Position numbers and translations under genes: made by a program. From positions 502,854 through 566,853 of the forward strand of contig LT598454.1 in the NCBI GenBank assembly GCA_900074725.1: a stretch of 64,000 bases of DNA, read 5' to 3'. Below, in pieces: positions 29,812 to 40,857 of this stretch. The notes beneath the pieces are model-generated. The model had not been told where the DNA came from. It did no database searches and saw nothing but the letters and a program-made list of their open reading frames with translations. The stretch's first letter is position 1. Each line of letters starts with the position of its first letter. The stretch is from Lachancea dasiensis. Its lineage: Eukaryota > Ascomycota > Saccharomycetes > Saccharomycetales > Saccharomycetaceae.

Positions 29812-30264
29812 TGAGGCGAATCTGATTCATCAGTAGAAAGCTTACTAAATTTGTCTTGTAAGTCGGACATAGTCATTATAAGATGAGTAACTTGGATCTA
29901 GGGAATTCTATTTATCTCTCCGTGATTATTTTAGGCATTAGAGTTGGTTCAGTTACCTGAACAAAAGCCTGGTATTTATACAATTCTTACTCGGTGACTC
30001 TGGTCAACACTTTTATTAATCACCAATTCTAGATCATTCTATTGCCCAAGGATTACGGCTTCAATGCCATACACTACCGATAACTTATCAATGGCCAATC
30101 CCATTGGACAACAGTTGTTCTCTTCGGTTTGTCTTAGCTTGTAACTCTATCTGTATGGCCTCGGTTGTGTACTATCATTCTGTACCACTGTGTCACATAT
30201 TTACTGACGCTGACTATGCGATTAGACGCACATCACCATCAGTTTATTCACATTATTCCCAACA
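29812..30264 (-). mobile_element. Solo LTR, Ty1/copia-like, copy 2
   Basis: The second copy of the 453-bp LTR at 1787-2239: same length, same orientation, about 97% identical. Minus-strand reading again gives TGTTGGGAATAA at the start and CGCCTCA at the end, with a TATAAATACC box inside. The 5-bp flanks (tgtat and gaagc) do not match, so no target-site duplication is visible. No internal retrotransposon sequence adjoins it on either side. A solo LTR fossil; low divergence from copy 1 suggests both inserted fairly recently on a genomic time scale. Confidence 0.88.
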
Positions 30265-30913
30265 GAAGCACCATCTCAAACCGATTATTATCTTGACATC
30301 TCGAGGATTCCTATCTTGCTACGACAGTCATTCTGACGACGACAGTTGTGTTAAAAGTGATAACAGCATTAATGCCTATGATGAAAGACTGATTCATTAA
30401 TACTGGGCAGGCTGTCGACCTAAGCAGGTTGGCTAGAGGATTATAAATGTGGTTTGACTTATAGTTTGGTTACTCAGTAGATATAATGTCTTATTATCCA
30501 AGAACTTCGGTCGCTTTTGGATGAGAAAAAAAAGACAAAACATGAAACGGTCTGCTTGATCCATTCGATAGATCAGTCCCGAAACATGACATACGCGGGA
30601 GAGGAAATTCGAACTCAGAAGAAACTCATTGCCAATGGGTTTTCTTTTTCAAAATAGATTAGGGCTTGGAATCTTAAGACGGTGGATCACCTCGATAGAT
30701 CAGATGCATTTCGTTGAGAACCGCGAGTTAGGCTGGTGATACCGATACCCAGCAACAGATGTGCTGCTTTTGTTGTAAAGCAGGCGTCAGTTTTCTTGAT
30801 TTTGTATGCTAAGTATGGGTTCATTTCTATAGTTGAAGAGAAAAATTACAAGCTGGTTTATATAGGCCTCCGATGACCCAAGGACGAGCAAGCATTGGCA
30901 ATTTCAGAAGTTT
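30265..30913. other. Upstream region of the F-box-like gene
   Basis: A 649-bp gap between LTR copy 2 and the next ATG. No coding or RNA gene is recognised. A short A-run near 30526-30536 and T-rich stretches are the only compositional signals. Confidence 0.4.
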
Positions 30914-32041
30914 ATGGGTTATGTGACTAGTGGTTATGCAACACGGCCACATAAGCGTGCTAGAAAGGTTGTTAGAAAGGTTTACTATGAGCATGGTAAA
31001 AGCAGCGTGGATGTTAACAATGATAACACCAGGATAGCCGGTGATGGACGACCTCTTCGTGCCAAAATACGGCGTCTACAGCTCGAAGACCTGGATCAGG
31101 ATGTACTGGAGCGGATATTTTTATTTTCCGGTCGCAACAGTGCCTTGGCGATGGTAAATCAACGATTTTACCATTTGCTGAGACCCACACCGTATTTGAT
31201 TCACAGCTACTTGCGTCAAAATTATATTTGCGACATCAACGCCGCCATCATGCGAGAGTGCGAACGGTCATACCAGAGCAGATATGTGTTGGCAGAGGCT
31301 GCATTGGATAATTCCATGTTTTTGCAGTTTTTGGATGAGAATCCGCATATTCTGGATGTGGTGGATGAAGTGGCCCCTCTAGAGGACCCTGAACAAGTTC
31401 AAGAGTCACGATCACAAGCATTCATCGACAATACCTTACAAGATCTCTCAAGTCCCTGCTGCGAAGTGGAGGTGCACTTAGTGTCCGGGAAGCCGCTGAA
31501 GGATTTCCCTGCTTCTATCTACAGAAGACCTGCTATTTTCTTTCATAACGACATTGAGAGTGGTCCAGTGATATACAATCAGCTACTGCTGCGCCTTCAT
31601 GCTTTCTACGCAATCCAGCACTCCTCGTGGGCTACTGAGATGGTCATGCAATGGTTTTTCGAGGAGAGCCCGGATCGCTTCCACCCCCTCAACATTAATC
31701 ACTTGTTTTGCGCCATAAATCTCATTTTGCACATTTCTGTCGAGAATAATCGCGGTTTTATGGACGTCCATCCACTGGTTCAGTTGATCGATCATATGTA
31801 TATCTCTTTGACATCACACCTATCGCAGCTACTGCTATGTGAGAGACTCGAGGATCCGGTCCTGATAAGTGATCGCAAAGGAAAAATCATCGTTAAATTC
31901 ATCAACAAATTCTATCGAAATAATCTAAGAGCCCTTTCAGAGGATGCTCTTTGGCGCACATTGCATCGAACAAAAAATCCAAAGCTGCTAGAGACCATCA
32001 CAAAGCTTGGAGGCAAGCCCAGTTTCAATATCATGAAGTGA
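30914..32041 (+). CDS. F-box-like protein, YDR249C family
   Basis: A 375-residue protein of unknown function. Residues about 52-105 resemble an F-box: LQLEDLDQDVLERIFLFSG followed by ALAMVNQRFYHLLRP, so it may be a substrate receptor for an SCF ligase. The remainder is helical and lacks WD40 or clear leucine-rich repeats; a basic N-terminus (RPHKRARKVVRKVYY) could be a nuclear signal. It sits between the SVL3/PAM1 ancestor and PHO85, where S. cerevisiae chromosome IV has the similarly sized uncharacterised YDR249C after PAM1; the orientation agrees. The family assignment rests on position, length and the F-box, not on a search. Confidence 0.75.
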   Translation: MGYVTSGYATRPHKRARKVVRKVYYEHGKSSVDVNNDNTRIAGDGRPLRAKIRRLQLEDLDQDVLERIFLFSGRNSALAMVNQRFYHLLRPTPYLIHSYLRQNYICDINAAIMRECERSYQSRYVLAEAALDNSMFLQFLDENPHILDVVDEVAPLEDPEQVQESRSQAFIDNTLQDLSSPCCEVEVHLVSGKPLKDFPASIYRRPAIFFHNDIESGPVIYNQLLLRLHAFYAIQHSSWATEMVMQWFFEESPDRFHPLNINHLFCAINLILHISVENNRGFMDVHPLVQLIDHMYISLTSHLSQLLLCERLEDPVLISDRKGKIIVKFINKFYRNNLRALSEDALWRTLHRTKNPKLLETITKLGGKPSFNIMK

Positions 32042-32096
32042 GGAAAAGTTCTTCCTCTATGTATTGTACGTAACACTTCTACACGGCCATGTCTGC

Positions 32097-33299
32097 CTAT
32101 TGGTAATACTCGGCAAACCAAGGGTGGTTCAAGGCTTGCTTGGCACTCAATCTACGTTCTGGGTTTGGTTGCAAAAGACCGTATAAAAGATCAACCAAAG
32201 TGGAGTCGATTTTTTCTCTAGTTTGACTCTGGAGAAGTGCTCCTAGATCTTGAGGTAAGTGCTGGGGGAGTTGCGGGTTGTATTTTGGCAGAGTTGAAAT
32301 TTCGGGCCAGGTCCGCTCGGTAGGCGTACCCATAGTTTCAAAAATTAATTTCAATTGTTCTTCATCATTAGTTCCAGGAAATAGTGGTCTCCCCGTTATC
32401 ATTTCAGCGAGAATACAGCCGCAAGACCAGATGTCAATCGAAGTGGAATAAGTACGTGATCCCATCAGCACGTCTGGTGCTCTGTACCACAGTGTAACGA
32501 CCTCACTTGAAAATGTGTTTACGGGGATGCCAAAGGCTCTGGCCAATCCAAAATCTCCGAGTTTCAACTGGCCCTTGTTGTTGATGAGCAAGTTTTGAGG
32601 CTTCAAGTCTCTGTGTAAAATTCGGTTCTCATGGCAAAAAGCCACCCCTTGTAAAAGCTGCCATTCGAAGTATTTTACCAAGCTCATTTCGAACCCATAC
32701 GGAGTATTTCCCACCATGCGCGAGTCCATGTATTTTTTTAGATCGTTATCCATGAATTCGAACACTAACGTCAGTTTGTTCTCGGTATGAATAACGTCAT
32801 AAAGCCTCACTATATTTTCATGCTTCAACTCCTTCATCAAAGAAATCTCCCGCACTGCGGTCGACGGCGTACCTTCTTCCGAGTCTAGCTTGACTTCCTT
32901 CAGAGCCACGTAGACACCGGTAGTCTTGTTCAGGCCTTTGTACACCGTTGCATACGTACCATTGCCAAGCTTCTCTAATTGCTTAAATCTGGGTATGTTA
33001 GTAACGATGAAAATACAGAGTATCAGAGTATCAGGTTTGGTAGCGGTTAGGGTTAATCGCCAATTGGCGCTCCGCAGACGTTGAGCTAAGAATAAAACAC
33101 CCGCCTTCATATAACGAGCCATATAGGATAATACCAGTAACCATTGTATGCTGCCTCAAAGTCTGCACAAAAAAAGCAGCAGTTCTGGCGCGTGTCAGAA
33201 TCATTTTTCCCTTCAAGGCGTTGCCTACCCTGATATCCGTTTCCAGCAACATTATACTTAGCCCCGTCCATTTAACACATACTGTGAGGAAGAAGCCAT
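32097..33299 (-). CDS. PHO85: Cyclin-dependent kinase Pho85, one intron
   Basis: CDK that pairs with Pcl cyclins and Pho80 to control phosphate response, glycogen, and cell cycle. Spliced CDS: exon 1 33299-33283 (17 nt, MASSS plus two bases of Gln), intron 33282-32989, exon 2 32988-32097; 302 residues versus 305 in S. cerevisiae, whose gene also has an intron after a short MSSSS exon. Kinase marks: [11 protein letters not shown], the cyclin-binding PSTAVRE helix, [14 protein letters not shown], and activation-loop [13 protein letters not shown]. The unspliced frame also offers an ATG at 33122 inside the intron, but the exon 1 solution matches the family N-terminus and has perfect splice signals. 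It corresponds to YPL031C; the convergent neighbour is the F-box-like gene 55 bp away. Confidence 0.95.
32989..33282 (-). other. PHO85 spliceosomal intron
   Basis: A 294-nt intron with donor GTATGT (33282-33277), consensus branch point TACTAAC (33003-32997) and acceptor CAG ending at 32989. The branch adenosine is only 9 nt from the acceptor, much shorter than is typical in S. cerevisiae. The intron position, two bases into the Gln codon after MxSSS, is the same as remembered for S. cerevisiae PHO85, where the intron is about one third as long. Confidence 0.93.
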
Positions 33300-34160
33300 T
33301 ACTGAAAGTCAAACACCAGTAATCAATGAAACGCTACTTCTCTTTTTATCGTGGGTAGTGGATACCTATGCTTCAAAGACGAACTGAATATCTACAAAAT
33401 CCTCAATTTCAAGGAACGCTATCTCTCATAAGATAACCACGTGATAGAGAGGTTCAGATTTAAAGCACGTAAGCTTTATTCAGCTTGCAATATCAGCTCA
33501 AGATAGTGAGAATAACCAGAAATCTTAGCTCCGTTTCACTACTAGCAGCTTTCTCAATCAATTTGAGTGCATAAAACCCAGTTTTTGATTTTTACGTCTT
33601 GGCTTCCAGTTAGCCGCCGAGCTCGCACCTACCGACGACGTCCAAACGTACAGGGCCACCCTCTCTGAGGAAATTCAAGCAAAGGTTTGGCAGCGACGCA
33701 CCTTCAAAAATACCAGAGTGATTCGATTCCTGGCGGCAAGCTGTACACATGCCTTTTTCTGGAACCTTCAATGACGTTAGCAATGAGCTGTATGCCAACT
33801 CATCGAACCAATCTCTCTTGCAACGTCAATAAGACATACGGCTATGATTTCACAACGTTGAAATAAGTACCACCTTTGGTCTTGATTTCTAACATAGCGA
33901 ATCAACTGGATGGGAAGTTACTTCAGGCATTCGCCTGTAATTTTGAGAGTAAATGGGCTTTGTGGCTGAAACTCACCAATAGCTAAGAAACAGACTACAT
34001 TGTACGTGGGTTAGTCATTCATTGTCGAGAATGGATCAGTTACAATTCAAGGGCACGCTAGTCGACTACACCATTCACAAGCTTAGTGGTTTGGTGAAAA
34101 AGTTCCAAAAAATTTATAGACACAGTAAATGATAATCTTCGATGAAGAGGAGGAGCGCAA
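33300..34160. other. PHO85-TRM44 divergent region
   Basis: An 861-bp region between divergent genes. It contains an E-box at 33438-33445 and, close to TRM44, a 33-codon upstream open frame at 34031-34132 (see findings). Nothing resembling a tRNA or snoRNA is found. No full-length gene is seen. Confidence 0.5.
33438..33445 (-). promoter_or_regulatory. Cbf1/Pho4-type E-box upstream of PHO85
   Basis: ATCACGTG on the minus strand is a full Cbf1 consensus; its CACGTG core can also bind Pho4. It lies about 140 bp before the PHO85 start. Since Pho85-Pho80 controls Pho4, a feedback site is possible, but the flanking bases favour Cbf1. Confidence 0.45.
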
Positions 34161-35753
34161 ATGTCGCTGACTTCTGGTACCAAGGAGCGCAGCATATTAG
34201 GAAATGGTTGGTATTGCATGTACAAGACAGAATCTGATGTGGAGTTCGAGAAAAAGCACTTCGAAATGGCGATGCTGAATGTTATTCGACACCCGAATAT
34301 CAACTCGACCGTGATCTTGCGCGCTGACATGCTGAAAGAATACGAGTACGACATCGAATCTGGTGAGAAACTCTCTTCCAAGGAAGAAATACACAAAATT
34401 TCAGACGCAGAAGCACAAGTTGTGAATGTAGACGACATTCGAATCAGGAATATCGATGTGGACGGAACTTTGGATCTGAGTGTGAAGCTTGCGATGGTGC
34501 GTCGGGTAATCCCTCGCAATCCTTACAAAGACGCTATAATCAATCAAACGTGCTTGACGCTAAATTCCACCAGTTTCCCGGAAACTTCTCTAATCGTTTA
34601 CAAACCGCACCTGGATCAGAAATCCATATGCCCATTTTACATTCCGCACGTAAAAGCTGTGGCCATATTACTACATGAGAAGCAACTTTCGGTGCATTAC
34701 GTGCCGTTCACAGAAGCCGATGCAGATGAATTGCACAACGAAGACGAGAGAGTTGTGAGAACCGCACGTCGCTTATTGCAGACAGCCCACAAACACTCAA
34801 CTGGTGTCATGCGAGGCTATGAAAAAAAAGTCGAGCATGATGTAGTGGTAGACAAAGTCTTATTTCAAGATCGGTACATCTCGCTGAAGAAAAAGCATTC
34901 ACGCTTTTTAGTGGATAATTGGGCCGAAAGTACTGACCCCAAGAAGCACGTTTTTGAGGACATTGCAATTGCAGCATTCCTCATGGAGCTTTGGATCAAA
35001 ATCTATGGTTCGGACTACAAGTCAAAAATGCAGTTTCGAGACTTGGGCTGCGGCAATGGGGCTCTGTGCTACCTCCTCATACAAGAAGGCATCAAAGGCA
35101 TGGGGATCGATGCTCGTCAGCGCAAATCTTGGAAAATATACCCTAAGGAGGTCCAACAGAATTTGCAAGAGCAAGTAATAATCCCTTCCATTCTACTGCG
35201 ACCACATCCAGAGGTCAAAAAACGGGCTCCCGAGCTTGACCACAACGGCAGATTCTTTCCGATCAAAATACAAGATAAAATTGCTCCTGCCACAGTTGTT
35301 TACTCGAGTGAAGACCTTTTGAGGTCTCAGAGTGTCAATGTAACGGAGTTTCCTCCTGATACTTTCATTATCGGTAATCATTCTGACGAACTTACATGCT
35401 GGATTCCACTTCTGGGATACCCATTTGTCGTGATTCCTTGTTGCTCACACAATTTCTCAGGTCAAAGAGTCCGATACGGCGTGAGAAAGGGCCACGCAAG
35501 AAATGGAAACAGCACGTACGCTGGGTTAGTCGATCGCGTAGAAGCCTTGGCTACCAGGGTTGGATGGGATGTTGAGAAAGAAATGCTGCGGATACCCAGT
35601 ACCAGAAACGCTGCGATCGTAGGGACTCAAAATAATAAGCTGAGTTCATGGCCCACCCAAGAGGTTTACAATACTATCCTGGAAGATGGAGGCGCTGATG
35701 GCTGGGTGGAGAATACCATGGCGTTGGCAAAAAAATCTCCGAGAGGGCATTGA
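34161..35753 (+). CDS. TRM44: tRNA(Ser) Um44 2'-O-methyltransferase Trm44
   Basis: SAM-dependent enzyme that methylates the 2'-O of U44 in tRNA-Ser. The 530 residues show a long N-terminal region and the class I methyltransferase signature LGCGNGALCYLL at about 294-305, with IGNHSDELTCWIPLL and VIPCCSHNFSG further on, all characteristic of Trm44. KKHSRFLVDNWAESTDPKKH lies just before the SAM motif. The first in-frame ATG is used. Length is slightly below S. cerevisiae Trm44 (567). Position between PHO85 and SUV3 matches YPL030W. Confidence 0.94.
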   Translation: MSLTSGTKERSILGNGWYCMYKTESDVEFEKKHFEMAMLNVIRHPNINSTVILRADMLKEYEYDIESGEKLSSKEEIHKISDAEAQVVNVDDIRIRNIDVDGTLDLSVKLAMVRRVIPRNPYKDAIINQTCLTLNSTSFPETSLIVYKPHLDQKSICPFYIPHVKAVAILLHEKQLSVHYVPFTEADADELHNEDERVVRTARRLLQTAHKHSTGVMRGYEKKVEHDVVVDKVLFQDRYISLKKKHSRFLVDNWAESTDPKKHVFEDIAIAAFLMELWIKIYGSDYKSKMQFRDLGCGNGALCYLLIQEGIKGMGIDARQRKSWKIYPKEVQQNLQEQVIIPSILLRPHPEVKKRAPELDHNGRFFPIKIQDKIAPATVVYSSEDLLRSQSVNVTEFPPDTFIIGNHSDELTCWIPLLGYPFVVIPCCSHNFSGQRVRYGVRKGHARNGNSTYAGLVDRVEALATRVGWDVEKEMLRIPSTRNAAIVGTQNNKLSSWPTQEVYNTILEDGGADGWVENTMALAKKSPRGH

Positions 35754-35888
35754 GGTTTGGTCCATGATCAGGAATGATCTGTGGCATAGTATAGACATGT
35801 ACATACAGAAAAAACCCATCTATAGAGAGAAGCGAACAATGCCGATACTTGTTGATAGCCAAATCCATTGATGCTTTTGAGTGTATTG

Positions 35889-35896
35889 CACGTGAC
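35889..35896 (-). promoter_or_regulatory. Cbf1-type E-box upstream of SUV3
   Basis: GTCACGTG on the minus strand fits the Cbf1 consensus exactly and lies about 85 bp before the SUV3 ATG. Cbf1 binds many promoters of mitochondrial genes in non-Saccharomyces yeasts, so the site is plausible. Confidence 0.45.
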
Positions 35897-35977
35897 GAAA
35901 ATACTGTCATAATTTATTTGCACTACCTGCGCTAAGCTCATCACGGTTTGGAAAGAGTCTAACAGAACGATAGAAGC

Positions 35978-38206
35978 ATGTTGCCTAGGTGCGGGGCCTA
36001 CTCGGCCATTAAGGGGCAGTCGGGACTGCTAAGATACCAAAGAAGGTTTTTGCACCACCTAAATGATCGTAAGTCTGCGAAGTTTGCAGAATGGCCCTGG
36101 GGAAAACCTTCTTTCAACCATCTGCCGCCTGAGGAGCGAAAGGATCCAAACGTATTGGTACTCAGTTTTCCCAAGAAAGCCAATAACTTATATACCCAGA
36201 ATTCAGACTTCAAGAACATGATTGACAATTCCTTGCGATGGGTTTTTGACAATAAACTATTGTCTTTTGATCACTTTGAGCGCGAAGCAAAAGAATGTGC
36301 TTTCCTACAACTTAAAGAGCATTTTTATGTTCAGCTGCGGAGCCGAAATCTCGAGCAACAAGCCAGCGCTCACAACTTTTCCATCAGAGAATTTTTGCAA
36401 CCAACAAATCCAGCTTCAGTGTTGTGTCAAGTGCTGAATAGAAACAAAATTGCTGCAACGAACTGGGAGGTTATTCGAAATACCGAGTCCGTGACCGAGC
36501 AACAGAAGGTTAATCACATAGTTGGGGGGGTCTATGACTTTATTTATGAACAGCAAATGCTTCCCTCACTAGTCCCTACCAGATCAAGTGTGAACAACGC
36601 CGACGACATCGATATTTCAAACCCAGCTGAATGGTTCCCAGATGCGAGGAAACTTAGAAGAAAAATTATTATGCACATTGGCTCTACCAACTCAGGAAAA
36701 ACGTATCGCGCTTTGCAGAGGCTAAAAAAGTGTGATCGAGGATACTACGCAGGACCCTTAAGATTACTTGCTAGAGAAGTCTACGAGAGATTCAAGACCG
36801 AAAACGTACGATGCAATTTACTTACCGGGGAGGAAGTCATACAGGAGCTAGATGAACGGGGCAATGCTGCTGGATTGACCTCGGGAACTGTTGAAATGGT
36901 GCCACTCTCTCAAAAATTCGACGTTGTGGTCTTAGACGAAATTCAAATGATGGGAGACCCAGACCGTGGTTGGGCCTGGACAAACGCATTAATGGGGGTT
37001 AACTCGCGCGAGGTACATCTGTGCGGTGAAAAGAGTGCCCTGCCTTTAGTTGAAAAGATTGTAAAGATGACTGGAGATGAACTGATTGTCAACGAATATG
37101 AGCGACTAGGGGAGCTCAAAATTGAGGATAATGCGTTGAAAGGAGGACTCAAGGGGCTGCGCAAAGGTGATTGCGTCGTGGCCTTCTCAAAGAAAAAGAT
37201 CCTAGATTTAAAGTTGAGGATAGAAAAACTTACAGACCTCAAAGTTGCAGTGGTTTACGGATCGCTTCCACCAGAGACCAGGATACAACAGGCCAATATG
37301 TTTAATAGTGGAGAGTATGATGTTTTAGTCGCGTCAGACGCTGTAGGCATGGGCCTCAATTTGTCTATTGAGCGCGTCATTTTCACTACACACATGAAGT
37401 TTAATGGCCAGGAAATGGTCGAGCTAACTTCTTCAAACGTCAAACAAATTGGAGGACGCGCTGGAAGATATAGAGTAGCAAATGCTACCGCCAACGGCAC
37501 CGAGAATAGAAAAGCGTCGGTGGGGTACGTAACGGGGGTCGACGCTGAGGTTTTAGATGCTGTCAAAAAAGGGATGAATTCCCCAATCGAATACTTACAC
37601 TCTGCAGTTGTTTGGCCTACGGACGAAATCTGCGGGAAATTGATGTCCCATTTACCACCAGGCGTAAGGGTTTCTGCTTTACTGCAAACCTTAGCCACTG
37701 AAGTCGAGAAGAGCTCCGCCAAAGTCTTTGCGCTGAGTGAGCTGAAGAGCAGGTTGACAAATATAGAGTTGTTTGAGCACATGAATGGGATTCCTTTTTT
37801 TGATAAGCTGCGGCTCAGCAATGCCCCTGTTAAGGATTTCCCCTTGGTCAAAAAAGCGTACATTCATTTCTGTACGACGATAGAGCAACGGCAAACTAGA
37901 TCCTTGTTGAGTTATCCTTTTTCTTTCGACACCTTAGATCCCCGCTTCATCAACAGCGACAAGTACTCTCTGGAGCACTATGAGTCGCTACACAACATCA
38001 TAATGCTATATTTCTGGCTTAGCAACAGATATCCAAGCTACTTCATAGATCAGCAAAGTGCTCGCGAATTGAAAGATTTATGCGAAATGATTATTTTCGA
38101 AAAACTTGATAGACTCAAAAGGAATCCATACATCAAAAGGGGTCCACCAGGGCAGCAACGTGCTTTCTCAAATAAACATTTTGGTCATAAGAACAAAATT
38201 GTGTAA
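35978..38206 (+). CDS. SUV3: Mitochondrial RNA helicase Suv3
   Basis: ATP-dependent RNA helicase of the mitochondrial degradosome, acting with the exonuclease Dss1 on introns and mRNA turnover. In 742 residues: a basic N-terminal presequence (about 1-35), Walker A GSTNSGKT at about 234-241, DEIQMM (about 320) as motif II, KVAVVYGSLPPETR, DAVGMGLNLSIERVIF (motifs IV-V) and QIGGRAGRY (motif VI). The C-terminus is Lys/Arg-rich, ending KRGPPGQQRAFSNKHFGHKN. The first ATG fits the presequence. S. cerevisiae Suv3 has 737 residues; gene order between TRM44 and ERG10 matches YPL029W. Confidence 0.96.
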   Translation: MLPRCGAYSAIKGQSGLLRYQRRFLHHLNDRKSAKFAEWPWGKPSFNHLPPEERKDPNVLVLSFPKKANNLYTQNSDFKNMIDNSLRWVFDNKLLSFDHFEREAKECAFLQLKEHFYVQLRSRNLEQQASAHNFSIREFLQPTNPASVLCQVLNRNKIAATNWEVIRNTESVTEQQKVNHIVGGVYDFIYEQQMLPSLVPTRSSVNNADDIDISNPAEWFPDARKLRRKIIMHIGSTNSGKTYRALQRLKKCDRGYYAGPLRLLAREVYERFKTENVRCNLLTGEEVIQELDERGNAAGLTSGTVEMVPLSQKFDVVVLDEIQMMGDPDRGWAWTNALMGVNSREVHLCGEKSALPLVEKIVKMTGDELIVNEYERLGELKIEDNALKGGLKGLRKGDCVVAFSKKKILDLKLRIEKLTDLKVAVVYGSLPPETRIQQANMFNSGEYDVLVASDAVGMGLNLSIERVIFTTHMKFNGQEMVELTSSNVKQIGGRAGRYRVANATANGTENRKASVGYVTGVDAEVLDAVKKGMNSPIEYLHSAVVWPTDEICGKLMSHLPPGVRVSALLQTLATEVEKSSAKVFALSELKSRLTNIELFEHMNGIPFFDKLRLSNAPVKDFPLVKKAYIHFCTTIEQRQTRSLLSYPFSFDTLDPRFINSDKYSLEHYESLHNIIMLYFWLSNRYPSYFIDQQSARELKDLCEMIIFEKLDRLKRNPYIKRGPPGQQRAFSNKHFGHKNKIV

Positions 38207-39761
<1,555 letters not shown>

Positions 39762-40062
39762 GTTCGTCCAAAGACTAAGGAAAAGCAAGGGTGTAAAGTG
39801 TCCATTTGAAATGGGCTCGCTATCGAACCCAATTGCCCTTTAAACGAATATAGCTTTTCAAAAATATGTAAATACCGCATCTCATCGCTATTTGAGACAT
39901 CTCATCACTTGGTACTAAGTGCTGCCCCGGATTTTTTAAATATTTAAAGGAACAAGCGTCTACTAGTCTTGCACAACGCCAACAATCTATGAGCCAAGTT
40001 AATCGTTCCCAGTCACTACTTTAGGATCGACCACTAATATCAGAAGAATATACTACTCACCG
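39762..40062. other. ERG10 to gluconokinase intergenic
   Basis: A 301-bp gap holding the ERG10 3' region and the gluconokinase promoter. An AT-rich stretch (39931-39952) and a TATA-like ATATTTAAA are visible. No gene is seen. Confidence 0.35.
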
Positions 40063-40626
40063 ATGACAACGGGCACTTCAAGGCCAAAGGTCGTGGTACT
40101 TGCGGGTACCGCAGGAACTGGCAAATCTACTATAGCACTGAAGTTGAAAGAGATATATCAATCTGCGCATCCCGGCCTTGAGTTTCTAGAGGGGGATACA
40201 ATTCATCCCCCGGAAAACGTAGCCAAGATGTCAATGGGTGTGCCACTAACTGACGATGATAGATGGGGGTGGTTGCGGAAAGTAGGGGAAATGTCTACAC
40301 AGCAAGCCGAGGCTCACTCAGGCTTGTCAGTTGTGACTTGCTCGAGCTTGAAGAAAAAGTATCGTGACGAGATTCGATACCACAGTCCGGGCACAGATTT
40401 CTACTTTTTGTTTTTGCTTGCGGACAGGCTATTGATTTTGGATAGAATGACCAAACGAGAGGGTCATTTCATGAAGGCAAATATGATCAATTCGCAATTC
40501 AGTGACCTCGAGCTTCCCGATAGCAACGAAGAACTGGCTTCAACGGTTGACGTTGATGGAAAATCGATTGATCAGGTGGTTGTAGAATGTGAAGCAGCTT
40601 TGAAAGAGTTTGTAAGCGGCCAGTAA
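40063..40626 (+). CDS. Gluconokinase (YDR248C family)
   Basis: Phosphorylates D-gluconate to 6-phosphogluconate, feeding the pentose phosphate pathway. The 187-residue length and fold fit GntK: P-loop GTAGTGKST at 15-23, then FLEGDTIHPPENVAKMSMGVPL with the substrate-binding acidic and His residues, DDRWGWL, and VVTCSSLKKKYRDEIR. REGHFMKANMINSQFSDLE forms the lid segment. It corresponds to S. cerevisiae YDR248C, a probable gluconokinase, and lies where that gene should fall between the two interleaved blocks. No targeting signal is visible. Confidence 0.93.
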   Translation: MTTGTSRPKVVVLAGTAGTGKSTIALKLKEIYQSAHPGLEFLEGDTIHPPENVAKMSMGVPLTDDDRWGWLRKVGEMSTQQAEAHSGLSVVTCSSLKKKYRDEIRYHSPGTDFYFLFLLADRLLILDRMTKREGHFMKANMINSQFSDLELPDSNEELASTVDVDGKSIDQVVVECEAALKEFVSGQ

Positions 40627-40857
40627 ATTTAGTCCATTGGCAGCGCTTTGATATCTACAAAGGATATAGACTGTATAGCCCATGTTCCGTACTTAATGTT
40701 AAGAAGTCGTTGAAGTTCATATATTATCATTACCTGTCATTTCTATCATTAAATTGCTGGCGCGGGAAGAAATCCTTCCATACACTTTACGTACCAAGCT
40801 GAAAAGTCGTTAACACCATTAAATTCGTTTCATTCGTGAGTGATTGTCCATATATCC

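Noticed and set aside
29429-29830. 133-codon open frame starting inside LTR copy 2
   Set aside because: Only the first few codons come from the LTR. The rest resembles no gag or pol segment and no host protein, and no primer-binding site follows the LTR, so I treat it as chance.
32989-33282. C/D-box snoRNA inside the PHO85 intron
   Set aside because: CTGA sequences occur, including a short CTGATACT repeat, but no proper C box (RTGATGA) pairs with them at a suitable distance and there is no terminal stem.
37255-37863. 202-codon open frame antisense to SUV3
   Set aside because: It overlaps conserved helicase motifs of SUV3 and has no recognisable domain; it is a codon-bias shadow.
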